From Xanthomonas sacchari (GTDB lineage: Bacteria > Pseudomonadota > Gammaproteobacteria > Xanthomonadales > Xanthomonadaceae): DNA of 64,000 nucleotides. Below, in pieces: positions 35,844 to 45,096 of the stretch. The translations under genes and the position numbers were made by a program. The stretch is taken from NCBI RefSeq assembly GCF_040529065.1, contig NZ_CP132343.1:4464001-4528000 (forward strand), in the 5' to 3' direction. Below the pieces are notes generated by a model. It had not been told where the DNA came from, made no database searches, and saw nothing but the letters and a program-made list of their open reading frames with translations. Position 1 is the stretch's first letter, and each line of letters begins with the position of its first letter.

Positions 35844-36322
35844 GCCTGCGGCAATTGCAGCACCGTATCGCCCGCGCCGAAGCGGTGCTGGAAGGACGCC
35901 AGGAGCAGGTACGCACGCACTGGGCCACCCTGCAGCAGGTCTGGCGCGAAGGTTGGACGCCGTGGCGGATCGTCGTGGTCGGCCTTGGCACCGGCTTCCT
36001 GGTCGGGCGCGCCGAACCGGCGGCGGTGGTCGGCAAGCTCGGCGGCGCACGCTGGCTGCAGATGCTCAGCGCGGTGTCGAGCCTGATCAACGCCACCACC
36101 GCCAAGAGCGCGTCCGATAACGCCGAACGCGCCTCCGACGATGCGGAGGAGGCCGCGGATACGGCACAGGATGCGGCAGTGGATGCCGCCACCCAGACAC
36201 CGCCGCCCGCCACACCGGTTCCGCCCTCCCCTGCTCGTCCGCAGTCGGTACGGCCGCCGACGGGCTCGTGCCCGGGGCACCCGGCCGCCGCGGAAGCGGC
36301 GACCGACCTGTCCGAGCGCTAG
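35840..36322 (+). CDS. YqjK-like protein
   Basis: A 160-residue protein, start overlapping the previous stop (ATGA). The YqjK-like N-terminus is basic and helical (LRQLQHRIARAEAVLEGRQEQ), followed by a short hydrophobic patch (IVVVGLGTGFLVG). The second half is Ala/Asp/Pro-rich (ERASDDAEEAADTAQDAAVD) and looks disordered. Third gene of the yqjD-E-K-like operon; likely inner-membrane associated. Confidence 0.72.
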   Translation: MSLRQLQHRIARAEAVLEGRQEQVRTHWATLQQVWREGWTPWRIVVVGLGTGFLVGRAEPAAVVGKLGGARWLQMLSAVSSLINATTAKSASDNAERASDDAEEAADTAQDAAVDAATQTPPPATPVPPSPARPQSVRPPTGSCPGHPAAAEAATDLSER

Positions 36323-36352
36323 GGCGCCACGACAGGCACAGAGAGCCCCGGT

Positions 36353-36420
36353 GTAGGAGCGGCTTAAGCCGCGATGGGGCGTTCCCGGGAAAGCCTGTCG
36401 CGCGGCTGAAGCCGCTCCTA
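36353..36420. repeat. Complete inverted pair of family A palindromes
   Basis: Forward copy 36353-36374 (with TTAAG variant) and reverse copy 36401-36420, joined by a loop containing GGGCGTTCCCGGGAAAGCC. The hairpin follows the YqjK-like gene and may protect or end its mRNA. Confidence 0.85.
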
Positions 36421-36590
36421 TGACGGACTCTGCAGCCGGTGTGATGACAGCGCCGCCACGCCGCGCGCACGCGGCGGCCACGCGGTCTTGATACCGCGCC
36501 GGCCACGATCGGCCTACACTTCGCTTCCTTTCCGACGCCGCTCGGCGCGTGCACTGCGGCGCGCGGCGCGGCCACCGCATCGCAGGTTCG

Positions 36591-37703
36591 ATGAGCACAG
36601 TTCCCGATCCCGCGGCCGTCGCCGACGACGCGCCGCACGGCACCCTGCCGCCGCCGCCCGCACCGCGTCCGCGCGGACCGGTCTCGCTGGTGGTGCTGGC
36701 CACCCTGGCGGTCTGCTATACCCTGTGGGCCGCGCAGGACGTGATCCTGCCGATCCTGCTTTCAGCCTTCTTCGCCCTGGTCGGCAACCCGATCCTGCGG
36801 GTGCTGCAACGGCTGTATCTGCCGCGCTTCCTGGCCGCGCTGCTGGTGCTGCTGTCGGGCATGGCGGTGGCGACGACGCTCACCGTGCAGCTGGCCGGCC
36901 CCGCCGCCGAGTGGGCGCAGCAGGCGCCGGCGCAGCTGCGCCACCTGGCCACCCAGGTGCGCGACCTGACCAAGCCGATGCAGCAGGCCAACCAGGCCGC
37001 GGAAAACTTCGCGCGCGCCGCCGGCGGCGAGAGCGGCCGCCGCGTGCAGGTGATCCGCACGCAGATGGACGATCCGTACAAGGCACTGGTGCGGACTCCG
37101 CGGCTGGCCGCCTCGGCGCTGGCCGTGGTGCTGCTGACGTTCTTCTTCATGGTGTTCGGCGAGAACCTGCAACGCCATGCGATCGCATTACTCCCCAGCC
37201 GCCAGCAGCAGAAGTTCACCACCGAGATCCTGCGCTCGATCGAACGCGAGGTCTCGCGCTACGTGTTGACCATCACCGTGATCAACACGCTGGTCGGCCT
37301 GATCTTCGCCGGCATCCTGATCGTGCTGAAGATCCCGCCGCAGGAAGCGCTGCTGTGGGGCACGGTGGTGGCGCTGCTGAATTTCGCGCCCTACGTGGGG
37401 CCGCTGATCGGCGCGGTGCTGATGCTGCTGATGGGCTTCGTCGCCTTCCGCGACCCGCTGAGCGCGGCGCTGCCGGCGATCCTGTACCTGGCCCTGCACA
37501 CCCTGGAAGGTCAGGTGGTGACGCCGATCGTGCTCGGCCGGCGCATGGCGATCTCGCCGCTGATGCTGATCCTGGCGCTGATGCTGTTCGGTTGGCTGTG
37601 GGGCATGATCGGCCTGCTGCTGGCGGTGCCGCTGCTGGTGTGCATCAAGATGGTGCTGGCGCGGGTGGAGGGCATGCAGCGCTGGGCACGGCTGCTTGAG
37701 TGA
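36591..37703 (+). CDS. AI-2E family transporter (PerM-like)
   Basis: A 370-residue inner-membrane protein. About eight hydrophobic segments are arranged as in the AI-2E/PerM family: three or four N-terminal helices (VVLATLAVCYTLWAAQDVILP, LLVLLSGMAVATTLTV), a soluble stretch at about 105-170, then conserved ALLWGTVVALLNFAPYVGPLIG and LEGQVVTPIVLGRRMAISPL. Some members export autoinducer-2, but others are Na+(Li+)/H+ antiporters or of unknown substrate. The N-terminal 35 residues are Pro-rich. Start at 36591; weak ribosome binding site. Confidence 0.85.
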   Translation: MSTVPDPAAVADDAPHGTLPPPPAPRPRGPVSLVVLATLAVCYTLWAAQDVILPILLSAFFALVGNPILRVLQRLYLPRFLAALLVLLSGMAVATTLTVQLAGPAAEWAQQAPAQLRHLATQVRDLTKPMQQANQAAENFARAAGGESGRRVQVIRTQMDDPYKALVRTPRLAASALAVVLLTFFFMVFGENLQRHAIALLPSRQQQKFTTEILRSIEREVSRYVLTITVINTLVGLIFAGILIVLKIPPQEALLWGTVVALLNFAPYVGPLIGAVLMLLMGFVAFRDPLSAALPAILYLALHTLEGQVVTPIVLGRRMAISPLMLILALMLFGWLWGMIGLLLAVPLLVCIKMVLARVEGMQRWARLLE

Positions 37704-37708
37704 GACGT

Positions 37709-37736
37709 GATTCGGGAGTCGGGATTGGGGATTGGT
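37709..37736. repeat. GGGATTGGGGATTGG-type short repeat (family D)
   Basis: ATTCGGGAGTCGGGATTGG followed by GGATTGG; its complement type recurs at 40303-40335 (CCCCACTCCCCATTCCCC). Simple G-rich intergenic repeat. Confidence 0.55.
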
Positions 37737-37814
37737 GGAAGCGCGCGGGTACTGTCTACCGGGCACGGCCATGGTAGGCCTGGGCGCTTGGCGTAAAATG
37801 CGCCGGTGACTTCC

Positions 37815-38531
37815 ATGCCCTCCTTCCCCGTCCGCGCGATCACGCTGGATCTGGACGACACCCTGTGGCCGTTCGCGCCCATCGGTGCGCGCATCGAGCA
37901 GGTGCTGCACGACTGGCTGCTGCAGCACAGCCCGGCCACCGCCGCGCGCTTCCCGGTCGCGGCGATGCGGCAACTGCGCGAAGAGGTGTTCGCCGCGAAC
38001 CCGCACCTGCATCACGACCTCAGCGAACTGCGCCGGCTGACCCTGCGCCGCGCGCTGCACGAGAGCGGCGCCGATGCCGCCCTGCTGGAGCCGGCCTATG
38101 CGGTGTTCCATGCTGCGCGCAACCAGGTGGAGTGCTACCCGGACAGCATCGCCGCGCTGGAGCGCATCGCCGCGCGCGTGCCGGTGGTGGCGCTGAGCAA
38201 CGGCAACGCCGACCTGGCCACGATCGGCCTGGACCACCATTTCGCCTTCCAGCTCAGTGCCCGCGAACACGGCGCGGCCAAGCCGGACCCGGGCATCTTC
38301 CGCGCCGCCTGCGCGCGCCTGGGCCTGCCCTGCGCGCAGGTGCTGCATGTGGGCGACCACATCGAGATCGACGTGGTCGGCGCGATGCAGGCCGGCCTGC
38401 GCGGCTGCTGGATCAACCGCGACGCGCAGGCCTGGCATCCGCCGACCCCGCCCGACCTGCACTTCGACACCCTCACCGGCCTGGCCGACTGGCTGGACGC
38501 GACCCAGCCGGCCGCCGCGGCGCGCGCCTGA
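37815..38531 (+). CDS. HAD phosphatase (YigB-like)
   Basis: A 238-residue HAD hydrolase. Motif I is ITLDLDDTLWPF, motif II VVALSNGNADLA, motif III the Lys in AAKPDPGIF, motif IV HVGDHIEIDVVGA. The alpha-helical cap resembles YigB/Epoxide-hydrolase-N-like phosphatases that dephosphorylate FMN or AraHP. The ATG at 37815 is used; a GTG nine bases earlier is possible. Followed closely by the aminopeptidase gene. Confidence 0.85.
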   Translation: MPSFPVRAITLDLDDTLWPFAPIGARIEQVLHDWLLQHSPATAARFPVAAMRQLREEVFAANPHLHHDLSELRRLTLRRALHESGADAALLEPAYAVFHAARNQVECYPDSIAALERIAARVPVVALSNGNADLATIGLDHHFAFQLSAREHGAAKPDPGIFRAACARLGLPCAQVLHVGDHIEIDVVGAMQAGLRGCWINRDAQAWHPPTPPDLHFDTLTGLADWLDATQPAAAARA

Positions 38532-38580
38532 TCCGCGCGCCCTCGCCCGCCGGTCCTCTCCCCCTTCCAAGGATCCGCTG

Positions 38581-39951
38581 ATGTCCCTGCCGACCGGCTT
38601 CACCGACGCCTCCACTCACGCCCTTCCGCTGTACGTGCTCGACCGCGAACACCTGGCCGAATGGCGCGCGGCGCAATCGCCGGCCTGGGTGGCGTGGATG
38701 GATACCCAGCAATTCATGGCCGCGCCGGGCAGCGTGCTGCTGCTGCCGGGCGCCGACGGCGTGGCCGCGGCGGTGCTGGGCGTCGGCGATCGCGGCGATG
38801 CGTATGCCTATGCGCATGCGCCGTTCGCGCTGCCGGCCGGCAGCACCTGGCAGGTGGAAACGGCACTGGACGCCGACACGCTGGCGGCACTGCACCTGGG
38901 TTGGGGCCTGGGCAGCTACCGCTTCGCCCGCTACAAGCAACCGCCGCGGCTGCCGGCGCAGTTGCTGGCCACGCCGCAGGCCGAAGTGCGCGACCTGATC
39001 GCGGCCAGCCTGCGCGTGCGCGACTGGGTCAACACGCCGACCGAGCACATGGGGCCGGAGCAACTGGAAGAGGCCGCACGCGCGATCGCGCAGGAACACG
39101 GCGCGCAGTTCGAGAGCATCGTCGGCGACGCGCTGCTGGAGCAGAACTTCCCTGCGATCCACGCGGTCGGCCGCGCCTCGCACCGCGCGCCGCGGCTGCT
39201 GGTGCTGCGCTGGGGCGAGGAAGCGCATCCGCACGTGGCGCTGGTCGGCAAGGGCGTGTGCTTCGACACCGGCGGCCTGGACCTGAAGCCGGCCGACGGC
39301 ATGCGCAACATGAAGAAGGACATGGGCGGCGCCGCACACGCGCTGGCGCTGGCCGGGCTGGTGATGGCGCAGCGCCTGCCGCTGCGGCTGACCGTGCTGC
39401 TGCCGGCTGTGGAAAACGCCGTCGGCCCGAATGCGTTCCGCCCGGGCGAGGTCATCGCCACCCGCCAGGGCACCAGCGTGGAGATCGACAACACCGACGC
39501 CGAAGGCCGCCTGGTGCTGTGCGATGCGCTGGCCTATGCCGGCGAGCAGCGACCCGACGCGATCCTGGATTTCGCCACCCTGACCGGTGCGGCGCGCATC
39601 GCCCTGGGTCCGGATCTGCCCGCGCTGTTCTGCAACGACGACACGCTGGCGCAGGCCTGGATCGCCGCCGGCGAGCGCACTCGTGACCCGGTCTGGCGCA
39701 TGCCGCTGTGGCGTCCTTACCTGCGCTATCTCACCAGCTCGGTCGCCGACCTGGCCAACGCCGGCTCACGCATGGCCGGCGCGGTGACCGCGGCGCTGTA
39801 CCTGGAGCGTTTCGTCCCGGCGCGGCAGGCCTGGGCACACCTGGACGTGTACGCCTGGAACGACAGCGACCGCCCCGGCCGCCCGGCGGGTGGCGAAGCA
39901 CTGGCGCTGCGTTCGGCGTATGCCATGCTCAAGGCACGTTACGCGGGGTAA
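38581..39951 (+). CDS. Leucyl aminopeptidase family (M17)
   Basis: A 456-residue M17 peptidase. The N-terminal domain (1-150) is followed by the catalytic domain with GKGVCFDTGGLDLKP, MKKDMGGAAHALALA (metal Lys/Asp), N304-T-D-A-E-G-R-L (family signature) and FATLTGAARIALG. Two metals bound; hydrolyses N-terminal residues of peptides. AAGGA precedes the start. The C-terminal domain is complete. Confidence 0.92.
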   Translation: MSLPTGFTDASTHALPLYVLDREHLAEWRAAQSPAWVAWMDTQQFMAAPGSVLLLPGADGVAAAVLGVGDRGDAYAYAHAPFALPAGSTWQVETALDADTLAALHLGWGLGSYRFARYKQPPRLPAQLLATPQAEVRDLIAASLRVRDWVNTPTEHMGPEQLEEAARAIAQEHGAQFESIVGDALLEQNFPAIHAVGRASHRAPRLLVLRWGEEAHPHVALVGKGVCFDTGGLDLKPADGMRNMKKDMGGAAHALALAGLVMAQRLPLRLTVLLPAVENAVGPNAFRPGEVIATRQGTSVEIDNTDAEGRLVLCDALAYAGEQRPDAILDFATLTGAARIALGPDLPALFCNDDTLAQAWIAAGERTRDPVWRMPLWRPYLRYLTSSVADLANAGSRMAGAVTAALYLERFVPARQAWAHLDVYAWNDSDRPGRPAGGEALALRSAYAMLKARYAG

Positions 39952-40336
39952 GTCGCGTTCGATGCGGCTGTGCGGCCGAGGTCGCGCAGGCTGGCGCTGC
40001 TGCGCCGGTGGCTAGGCAACAGCACGCGGTTCATTGCCGCGCATGCATCTCGCGCAGGGCTACTGCGGATGCGATGCGGCAGTGTGCGGCTTGGTCGCCT
40101 TCGGATGCCGTCGGGACTGAAGTCCCTCCCACCGTGTCTCCGTCGCGCCGGCCGCTCCCTCGTAGGAGCGGCTTCAGCCGCGACGCGCGGTGGTGTGAGG
40201 GTCGCTATCTTCCAAGACCGTCGGGACCAAAGTCCCTCTCACGTTGCACCGCCATATCGGTCGTGTGCGTGGGGCGACACGACGAGGGGAAACCGCTGTT
40301 GCGATTCCCCACTCCCCATTCCCCATTCCCCCCGCC
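39952..40336. repeat. Repeat-rich intergenic region
   Basis: 385 bp without a gene. Family C palindromes at 40110-40132 and 40220-40242 (a variant with CCAAAG in place of CTGAAG), a family A palindrome at 40161-40184, and the family D string CCCCACTCCCCATTCCCC at 40303-40335. Converging genes on both sides. Confidence 0.8.
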
Positions 40337-41698
40337 TCAACCCGCCAACGCCGCCAGCGAATCGCGCTCGATACCGGCGTAGATCGCGAACTCGTCGTGC
40401 ACCGTCGCACCCAGTGCCTGCTCGAACGCGGCGCGGTTGGCGTGTGCGGCGTAGGCGCGCTGTTCGCCGCCGCCGAGATTGGACTGGAAGATGCCGGCGG
40501 CGCTGACCGGCAGGAAATCCTCGTAGACGATCGGATCGGCACTGGCCAGGCCATCGGCGATCAGCGCTTCGGCCGGCTTGCCGGCCAGGGCCGCGGCGCC
40601 CGCGGCGCGACCGGCGTCGGTGAGGGCATAGCGGAAGTAGCCCAGGCCCTCGCGGCGCAGGGTGGCGTAATCGTCGGGGAAATCGGTGAACGCGGCCTGC
40701 AGGCGCGTGGCGTAGTCGGCACCGGCGCTGCCGTCGGCCGCGCGCGCGCGTTCCAGCAGCGCGTCGTACAGCGCGCGGCCCTTCGGCGTCAGGGCCAGGC
40801 CGCGCTGCTCGATCTCGCCGAACCGCGCGGTGTGGGTGCCGGCCTCGGCGCCGTCCGCGCCCGCCGGGAAGCGTACGGTTTCCTCCAACGCCTTGAAGCT
40901 GGTCTGGCGCAACAGGATCGGGCAGGCGCGGCGCGGCGGGCCTTCGATCACCGCCTTGGCGTCGATGCCCCGGCGCAGCATCTCCGCCTGCGCGGCATCG
41001 ATGTCCAGGGTGCGCGGGGTCAGGTGGTTGATGTGCGGGCCATGGAAACTGACCACGTCGGCGATCAGCTTGTGCGCCTCGCTCAGCGCGCGGTAGGTCG
41101 GCAGGCTCACGGTGGCATCGCTGTGCCAGCGGAAGGTTTCCAGCGCCTCGGCGACGAAGCGCTGCGCATCGGCCTCAACCAGGCCGCCGTCGCGTTCGCA
41201 TTGCGCGATCAACGCGAGCGCGCCGTCGGTGAAGATGCGCCGCTTGGCGAGGATCTGCGCGGCCTGTTCGCGCAGTGCCGGGTCCTCGATCAGCTCCAGG
41301 CGCAGCAGCGAGGTGAACACGCGGAATGGATTGCGCGCCAACGCTGCGGCGTCCAGCGGACGGAACGCGGTGGAGTGCACGGGCACGCCCGCCACCGACA
41401 GGTCGTAGTAGCCCACCGGCGCCATGCCCATCACCGCGAACAGGCGGCGCAGCGTGGCCAGTTCCTCGGCGGTGCCGACACGGATCGCGCCATGCCGCTC
41501 CTGGTCCAGACGCGCGCGCTCGTCGTTGCGCTGCAGTTGCGCCTCCAGCGCCGGGTCCGCGGCCAGGGTCTGCGCATTGACCTGCGCCACCAGCTCCATC
41601 AGCGTGCCGTACAGCGGCACCTCGGTGCGGTACATGTCGGACATGGCCTGCGCGAACAGGCTGCGGATAGCGTCAGGCGAAACGAAGGCGTTGGTCAT
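40337..41698 (-). CDS. 2-oxoadipate dioxygenase/decarboxylase (HglS/YdcJ, DUF1338)
   Basis: A 453-residue protein matching YdcJ/HglS. The family turns 2-oxoadipate into D-2-hydroxyglutarate with Fe(II) and O2, in lysine breakdown. The FHGPHINHLTPR motif (about 235-246) carries the metal-binding His, and HSDATVSLPTYR and the C-terminal FLPVSAAGIFQSNLG segment are typical. The start at 41698 gives the usual length; the longer upstream frame is the repeat region. Whether the Xanthomonas enzyme acts on 2-oxoadipate is an inference from the family. Confidence 0.85.
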   Translation of the reverse strand: MTNAFVSPDAIRSLFAQAMSDMYRTEVPLYGTLMELVAQVNAQTLAADPALEAQLQRNDERARLDQERHGAIRVGTAEELATLRRLFAVMGMAPVGYYDLSVAGVPVHSTAFRPLDAAALARNPFRVFTSLLRLELIEDPALREQAAQILAKRRIFTDGALALIAQCERDGGLVEADAQRFVAEALETFRWHSDATVSLPTYRALSEAHKLIADVVSFHGPHINHLTPRTLDIDAAQAEMLRRGIDAKAVIEGPPRRACPILLRQTSFKALEETVRFPAGADGAEAGTHTARFGEIEQRGLALTPKGRALYDALLERARAADGSAGADYATRLQAAFTDFPDDYATLRREGLGYFRYALTDAGRAAGAAALAGKPAEALIADGLASADPIVYEDFLPVSAAGIFQSNLGGGEQRAYAAHANRAAFEQALGATVHDEFAIYAGIERDSLAALAG

Positions 41699-41837
41699 CG
41701 GGCGGTCCGGAGCAGCGGTGGCGCCGGCGGCAGGACCGGCAGAACGCCTATTCTCGCGCCGTGGCGGCGGCGCGGCCAGTGCGGATGAATGCGCGGCGCG
41801 TATCGGTGCGGCACGGAAGCGGCCTGCACCGCTGCCT

Positions 41838-41882
41838 CCTTCTCCCGCCGGGAGAAGGTGCCCCGCAGGGGCGGATGAGGGT
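41838..41882. repeat. Family B palindromic repeat
   Basis: CCTTCTCCCGCCGGGAGAAGG followed by TGCCCCGCAGGGGCGGATGAGGGT, in the gap after the HglS/YdcJ start. Forward partner of the copy at 41932-41970. Confidence 0.8.
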
Positions 41883-41931
41883 CCGGGCGCAGCCTCGTGC
41901 ACCCAAACTGCGTGAGGCGCTGCGCGCCCCG

Positions 41932-41970
41932 ACCCTCACCCCCAACCCCTCTCCCGGGGGGAGAGGGGCT
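41932..41970. repeat. Family B palindromic repeat, second copy
   Basis: ACCCTCACCCC-CAACCCCTCTCCC-GGGGGGAGAGGGG, nearly the same as the copy at 2890-2928, 39 kb away. The two copies in this gap are in opposite orientation. Confidence 0.8.
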
Positions 41971-42081
41971 AGGCGTGCGCTGACGTTGATGCATACATGT
42001 CCTGCAGGGCAACGGGACGTTCGCGCAACCGCTTGGGCGACCGTGCAGGCGGCCGCTCTGTGTCGTTGTGCTCCCCCGCGC

Positions 42082-42672
42082 TTATTGCGTACGCGTGGAT
42101 CCGTCCTGGGACTGCGCCGCGGCGCGGTCGCGGGCGGCGCGGTCGCCCAGTTGCCGGCGCAACAGCGCGTCCAGCACGATCGGCCGATCCCAGTGGTCGT
42201 AGCTGGCGACGATGGCATGGCGCAGCGCGCGGTAGGCCAGCGAGCCGGGCGGCGCGTCCAGGCCGCTCGCCACCGCCGCCCAGCCTGCCGGAGCGCCGGC
42301 CGCGGCGCGTGCGCGCACTACCTCACGGTACGGCTGTCCCGCGGCCTTGGCCAGGAATGCGGCGACATAGACATCGCGCGGCGGCCAGCGCCGGTCGCGC
42401 AGCAGGACCTCGGCATAGCCGCGCGGCATCTGTGCGTAGCGCACGACCTCGTCGAGGAAACTGTCGGGGTAGCGCGCGGCGTAGCGGTCGATGTCCAGCA
42501 ACTGGCGATCGATCCAGGCATCGTCGGTGCCGGGCACCTCGACCGGTGCCGCATCCCCACCCTCGGAGGCAGGGGCGCGCGCGGGCGCCGCCGCCCCCTG
42601 CGCCAGCGCCGGGCCGGCAGCCAACAGGGCGGCGCACAGGAACAGACCGGCAGGAGACGGAAGCAGACGCAT
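42082..42672 (-). CDS. Secreted protein of unknown function
   Basis: A 196-residue protein with a clear signal peptide (MRLLPSPAGLFLCAALLAAGPALAQ, cut after ALA near residue 24). After a Pro/Ala-rich linker the mature part is helical, with DAWIDRQLLDIDRYAARYPDSFLDEVVRYAQMPRGYAEVLL. I see no catalytic motif. The wide Arg content and its conserved look suggest a periplasmic helical domain. No family recognised. Confidence 0.72.
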   Translation of the reverse strand: MRLLPSPAGLFLCAALLAAGPALAQGAAAPARAPASEGGDAAPVEVPGTDDAWIDRQLLDIDRYAARYPDSFLDEVVRYAQMPRGYAEVLLRDRRWPPRDVYVAAFLAKAAGQPYREVVRARAAAGAPAGWAAVASGLDAPPGSLAYRALRHAIVASYDHWDRPIVLDALLRRQLGDRAARDRAAAQSQDGSTRTQ

Positions 42673-42748
42673 GCGTCGATTCTGCCGGAGACAGTGGGCG
42701 CTGTCAGCGCGGCACGCTGGCAGGGATGCACACCGCGGGCTCGGCGGT

Positions 42749-42772
42749 GTCGCGGCTGCAGCCGCTCCTACG
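42749..42772 (-). repeat. Single family A palindrome
   Basis: GTCGCGGCTGCAGCCGCTCC-TACG, a reverse copy with CTGCAG at the centre in place of CTGAAG, making it fully palindromic. Between two - strand genes. Confidence 0.75.
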
Positions 42773-42810
42773 CGACAAAGCCAGACGCCGCCGCCTGGCG
42801 CGGCACTGGC

Positions 42811-43569
42811 TCAGCCCCGCTGCAGGCCCGCCGCATGCCGGTTGAGATCCGCCACCGCCTGCGGCCAGTCCGCGGCCGCGGCCACTTCGCGCAGGCGCGG
42901 CTCGTCGGCCGACAGCCCGTGCTCGGCTTCGTGCGCCCAGGTGGTTGTGTACGGCGTATGGATGCCCCAGCCGCCGAGCGCGATCACCGGCTCCACGTCC
43001 GAGCGCAGCGAGTTGCCGATCATCACGAAGCGCTCGGCGCCGATGCCGAATTCGGACAGCACCTTGGCGTAGGTCTGCGGGTCCTTCTCCGACACCACCT
43101 CGATACGCGGGAACAGGTCGCCCAGACCGGACTGCGCGATCTTGGCTTCCTGGTGGAACAGGTCGCCCTTGGTGATCAGCACGATCTCGAACTCGGCGGC
43201 GATCGCGGCCACCGCTTCGCGCACGCCGGCGATCACCTCCACCGGATGTTGCAGGGTGGCGCGGCCGATCTCGACGATGCGCCCGATGTCGCGCGCGGAA
43301 ATACGCGCCTCGGTCAGCTCGATCGCCGCCTCGATCATCGACAGGGTCATGCCCTTCACGCCATACCCGAAGACCTTGAGATTGCGGCGCTCCACCGACA
43401 GCAGGTGCTGCAGGGTGCCGCTGTCGTGCAGGTCCAGGTACTGGCCGAGGATGGCTTCGAACGCGGCCTCGGCGCCGCGGTAATAGTCCTCGCTCTTCCA
43501 CAGGGTGTCGTCGCCGTCGAAACCGACCAAGGCGATGGGAGAGGAGCGCAGAGCGGTGGGCGTGGGCAT
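42811..43569 (-). CDS. HAD-superfamily hydrolase
   Basis: A 252-residue HAD hydrolase: motif I GFDGDDTLWKS, motif II LITKGD, motif III Lys in SEKDPQTY, motif IV MIGNSLRSDVEPV. Cap domain of the alpha type. The motif IV spacing and GDDTLW sequence are those of the YjjG-like/pyrimidine-nucleotidase branch but I cannot name the substrate. Start at 43569; the longer upstream frame crosses the terminator hairpin. Confidence 0.85.
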   Translation of the reverse strand: MPTPTALRSSPIALVGFDGDDTLWKSEDYYRGAEAAFEAILGQYLDLHDSGTLQHLLSVERRNLKVFGYGVKGMTLSMIEAAIELTEARISARDIGRIVEIGRATLQHPVEVIAGVREAVAAIAAEFEIVLITKGDLFHQEAKIAQSGLGDLFPRIEVVSEKDPQTYAKVLSEFGIGAERFVMIGNSLRSDVEPVIALGGWGIHTPYTTTWAHEAEHGLSADEPRLREVAAAADWPQAVADLNRHAAGLQRG

Positions 43570-43634
43570 CGTCCAAGCATAGCAGCGCCGCACAGACGGC
43601 CGTAGGACATGCGGCGCCGCATCCCATACAAACG

Positions 43635-43664
43635 CACGACGGCGGCCCGAGGGCCGCCGTCGTG
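43635..43664 (-). terminator. Perfect GC-rich hairpin
   Basis: CACGACGGCGGCCC and GGGCCGCCGTCGTG pair perfectly over 14 bp around a 2-base centre (the real loop will be larger), 110 bp after the EF-hand gene on the - strand, followed by GCGTTTGT. Likely a factor-independent terminator for the EF-hand gene, although the T tract is short. Confidence 0.65.
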
Positions 43665-43773
43665 TGGGTGGAGCGCATTGCGCGCAACTGGCGCGCATGT
43701 GGTCATCGCTTCGGTCCCGGCGGGCGGTGCGCGTCCTCATCGCCGCGCCACCGCCGCGCCGGTCCCGCTCCCG

Positions 43774-44163
43774 TTACTGGCCGCCGTTGCTGTCGCTGCC
43801 GGTGCTGCCGCCGGTGGCCGCACCGCCCTGCTGCTTGGCGACGTAGGCCTTGTATTCGTCCGGGGTCAGCTTGCCGTTATGGTCGGCGTCGGCCTGGGCG
43901 AAGATCTGGCTGAGGCCGGCGTTGACCTGCGCCTCCTGCTTGCTGATGGCGCCGTCCTTGTCGGCGTCCACGTCGGCCCAGGTCTGGGCGCCGCCCGAGG
44001 CCGCACCGGCCTGTCCGCTCTGGCCGGTGGCGCTGGTGGACGACTGCGTCTGCGCCTGCGCGGCGGCGTCTGCCTGCGCATCCTGGGCGAAGGCCGGCAG
44101 GGCCAGCGCGGCGGCGAGAATGGCGGCGGTACCGATCAGCGGGGTGCGGGTGCGGATGTTCAT
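43774..44163 (-). CDS. Secreted EF-hand calcium-binding protein
   Basis: A 129-residue protein with signal peptide (PLIGTAAILAAALALPAFA, cut near residue 26), a Gln/Ala/Ser-rich linker and two EF-hand loops, DVDADKDGAISKQE (about 64-77) and DADHNGKLTPDE (about 91-102), both with the Asp/Asn and terminal Glu ligands. Gly/Ser-rich tail. Likely periplasmic or secreted calcium binder; similar small EF-hand proteins occur widely in Xanthomonas. Confidence 0.88.
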   Translation of the reverse strand: MNIRTRTPLIGTAAILAAALALPAFAQDAQADAAAQAQTQSSTSATGQSGQAGAASGGAQTWADVDADKDGAISKQEAQVNAGLSQIFAQADADHNGKLTPDEYKAYVAKQQGGAATGGSTGSDSNGGQ

Positions 44164-44399
44164 GGGTGGATTCTCCTTGACGTTCGGTTTGGCTCTCGGT
44201 GTGGCATGTCCGGTCGATTCCGGAACACGGCCCTACCGTGCCCACCTCAGACTGAATCCATTCCCTGTCGAAAATCGCCGCAAAACAGATCGTTAACCAC
44301 GGCGCTCCTGCGGCGCGCTACCGCACTGGTTAGGATTCCGTCAGCAAGCAGTAAGGCGTCCATTCGAGACGTTTGGATTGCAGAAAGAAAACGTCTGTT

Positions 44400-44789
44400 T
44401 CAGCGTGTTTCGTGACCATCGTCGCCGGCGTTTTCGCTTGAACGCGCCCTGAACACGATCCACGCCAAGGCCACGCCGGACAACGCGCCGGCCACCTCCA
44501 GCACCACCCGCGAACCCAGTTCGTCCGGATCGTGGATGCTGGCCAGGGCGATGCGCGCGTACAGCGGCGACTCCAGGCGCACGATGCTGGTGTAGAACAG
44601 GTTCCAGCAGTCGATGCCGGCCGACACCGCCACCGCGATCAGGCACGCGCCGCCGAGTTGCTGGCCCTCGGACCAGCCCAGCCGCCGGCCCAGCCACTGC
44701 CACAGCGCATACACCAGAAAGCCGACCGCCAAGGCGATCAGCCCGGCTTCCAGGGAGCCCAGCAGGCCGAAGTGCAGCGGCAGGTTCAT
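44400..44789 (-). CDS. Small membrane protein of unknown function
   Basis: A 129-residue protein with three to four hydrophobic segments: LLGSLEAGLIALAVGFLVYALW (about 9-30), LGGACLIAVAVSAGIDCWNLFY, and VVLEVAGALSGVALAWIVF. Short hydrophilic tail (RSSENAGDDGHETR). No family recognised. A short hairpin (AGACGTTT/AAACGTCT at 44367-44396) follows the stop but lacks a T tract. Confidence 0.7.
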   Translation of the reverse strand: MNLPLHFGLLGSLEAGLIALAVGFLVYALWQWLGRRLGWSEGQQLGGACLIAVAVSAGIDCWNLFYTSIVRLESPLYARIALASIHDPDELGSRVVLEVAGALSGVALAWIVFRARSSENAGDDGHETR

Positions 44790-44868
44790 CGGGTGTCCTC
44801 GGTCGGCAAGGACGCAAGTCTAGAGGCTGTCGCGCATCGGCGTACGAGACACCGCGCCGGCGCGCGGA

Positions 44869-45066
44869 TCAACTGGCGTTTTCGGCGATCGCGCTCACCA
44901 CCGGCGCGCCGTCCTCGTCCCAGCGCACCGTCATCAGCATCGGCTTGCAGCACACCTGGCAGTCCTCCACGTACTGCTGCACGTCCACCGACGGATCCAG
45001 GGCGACATCGATCCATTCGCCGCAGTAAGGGCATTGCAGGTCGACGAACTGGTGGGTACCGGTCAT
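44869..45066 (-). CDS. CPXCG-motif Cys-rich protein
   Basis: A 65-residue protein with two Cys pairs, CPYCG (12-16) and CQVCC (36-40), forming a zinc ribbon. This is the family annotated as CPXCG-motif-containing cysteine-rich protein, conserved in gamma-proteobacteria with unknown function. Confidence 0.85.
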   Translation of the reverse strand: MTGTHQFVDLQCPYCGEWIDVALDPSVDVQQYVEDCQVCCKPMLMTVRWDEDGAPVVSAIAENAS

Positions 45067-45096
45067 GCGTGGGTCCGTGGCGAGGGTGAGGCGCTG

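Noticed and set aside
44367-44396. Terminator after the 44400 membrane protein gene
   Set aside because: An 8 bp stem exists but there is no T tract and the loop is 14 bases, so it is too weak to call.
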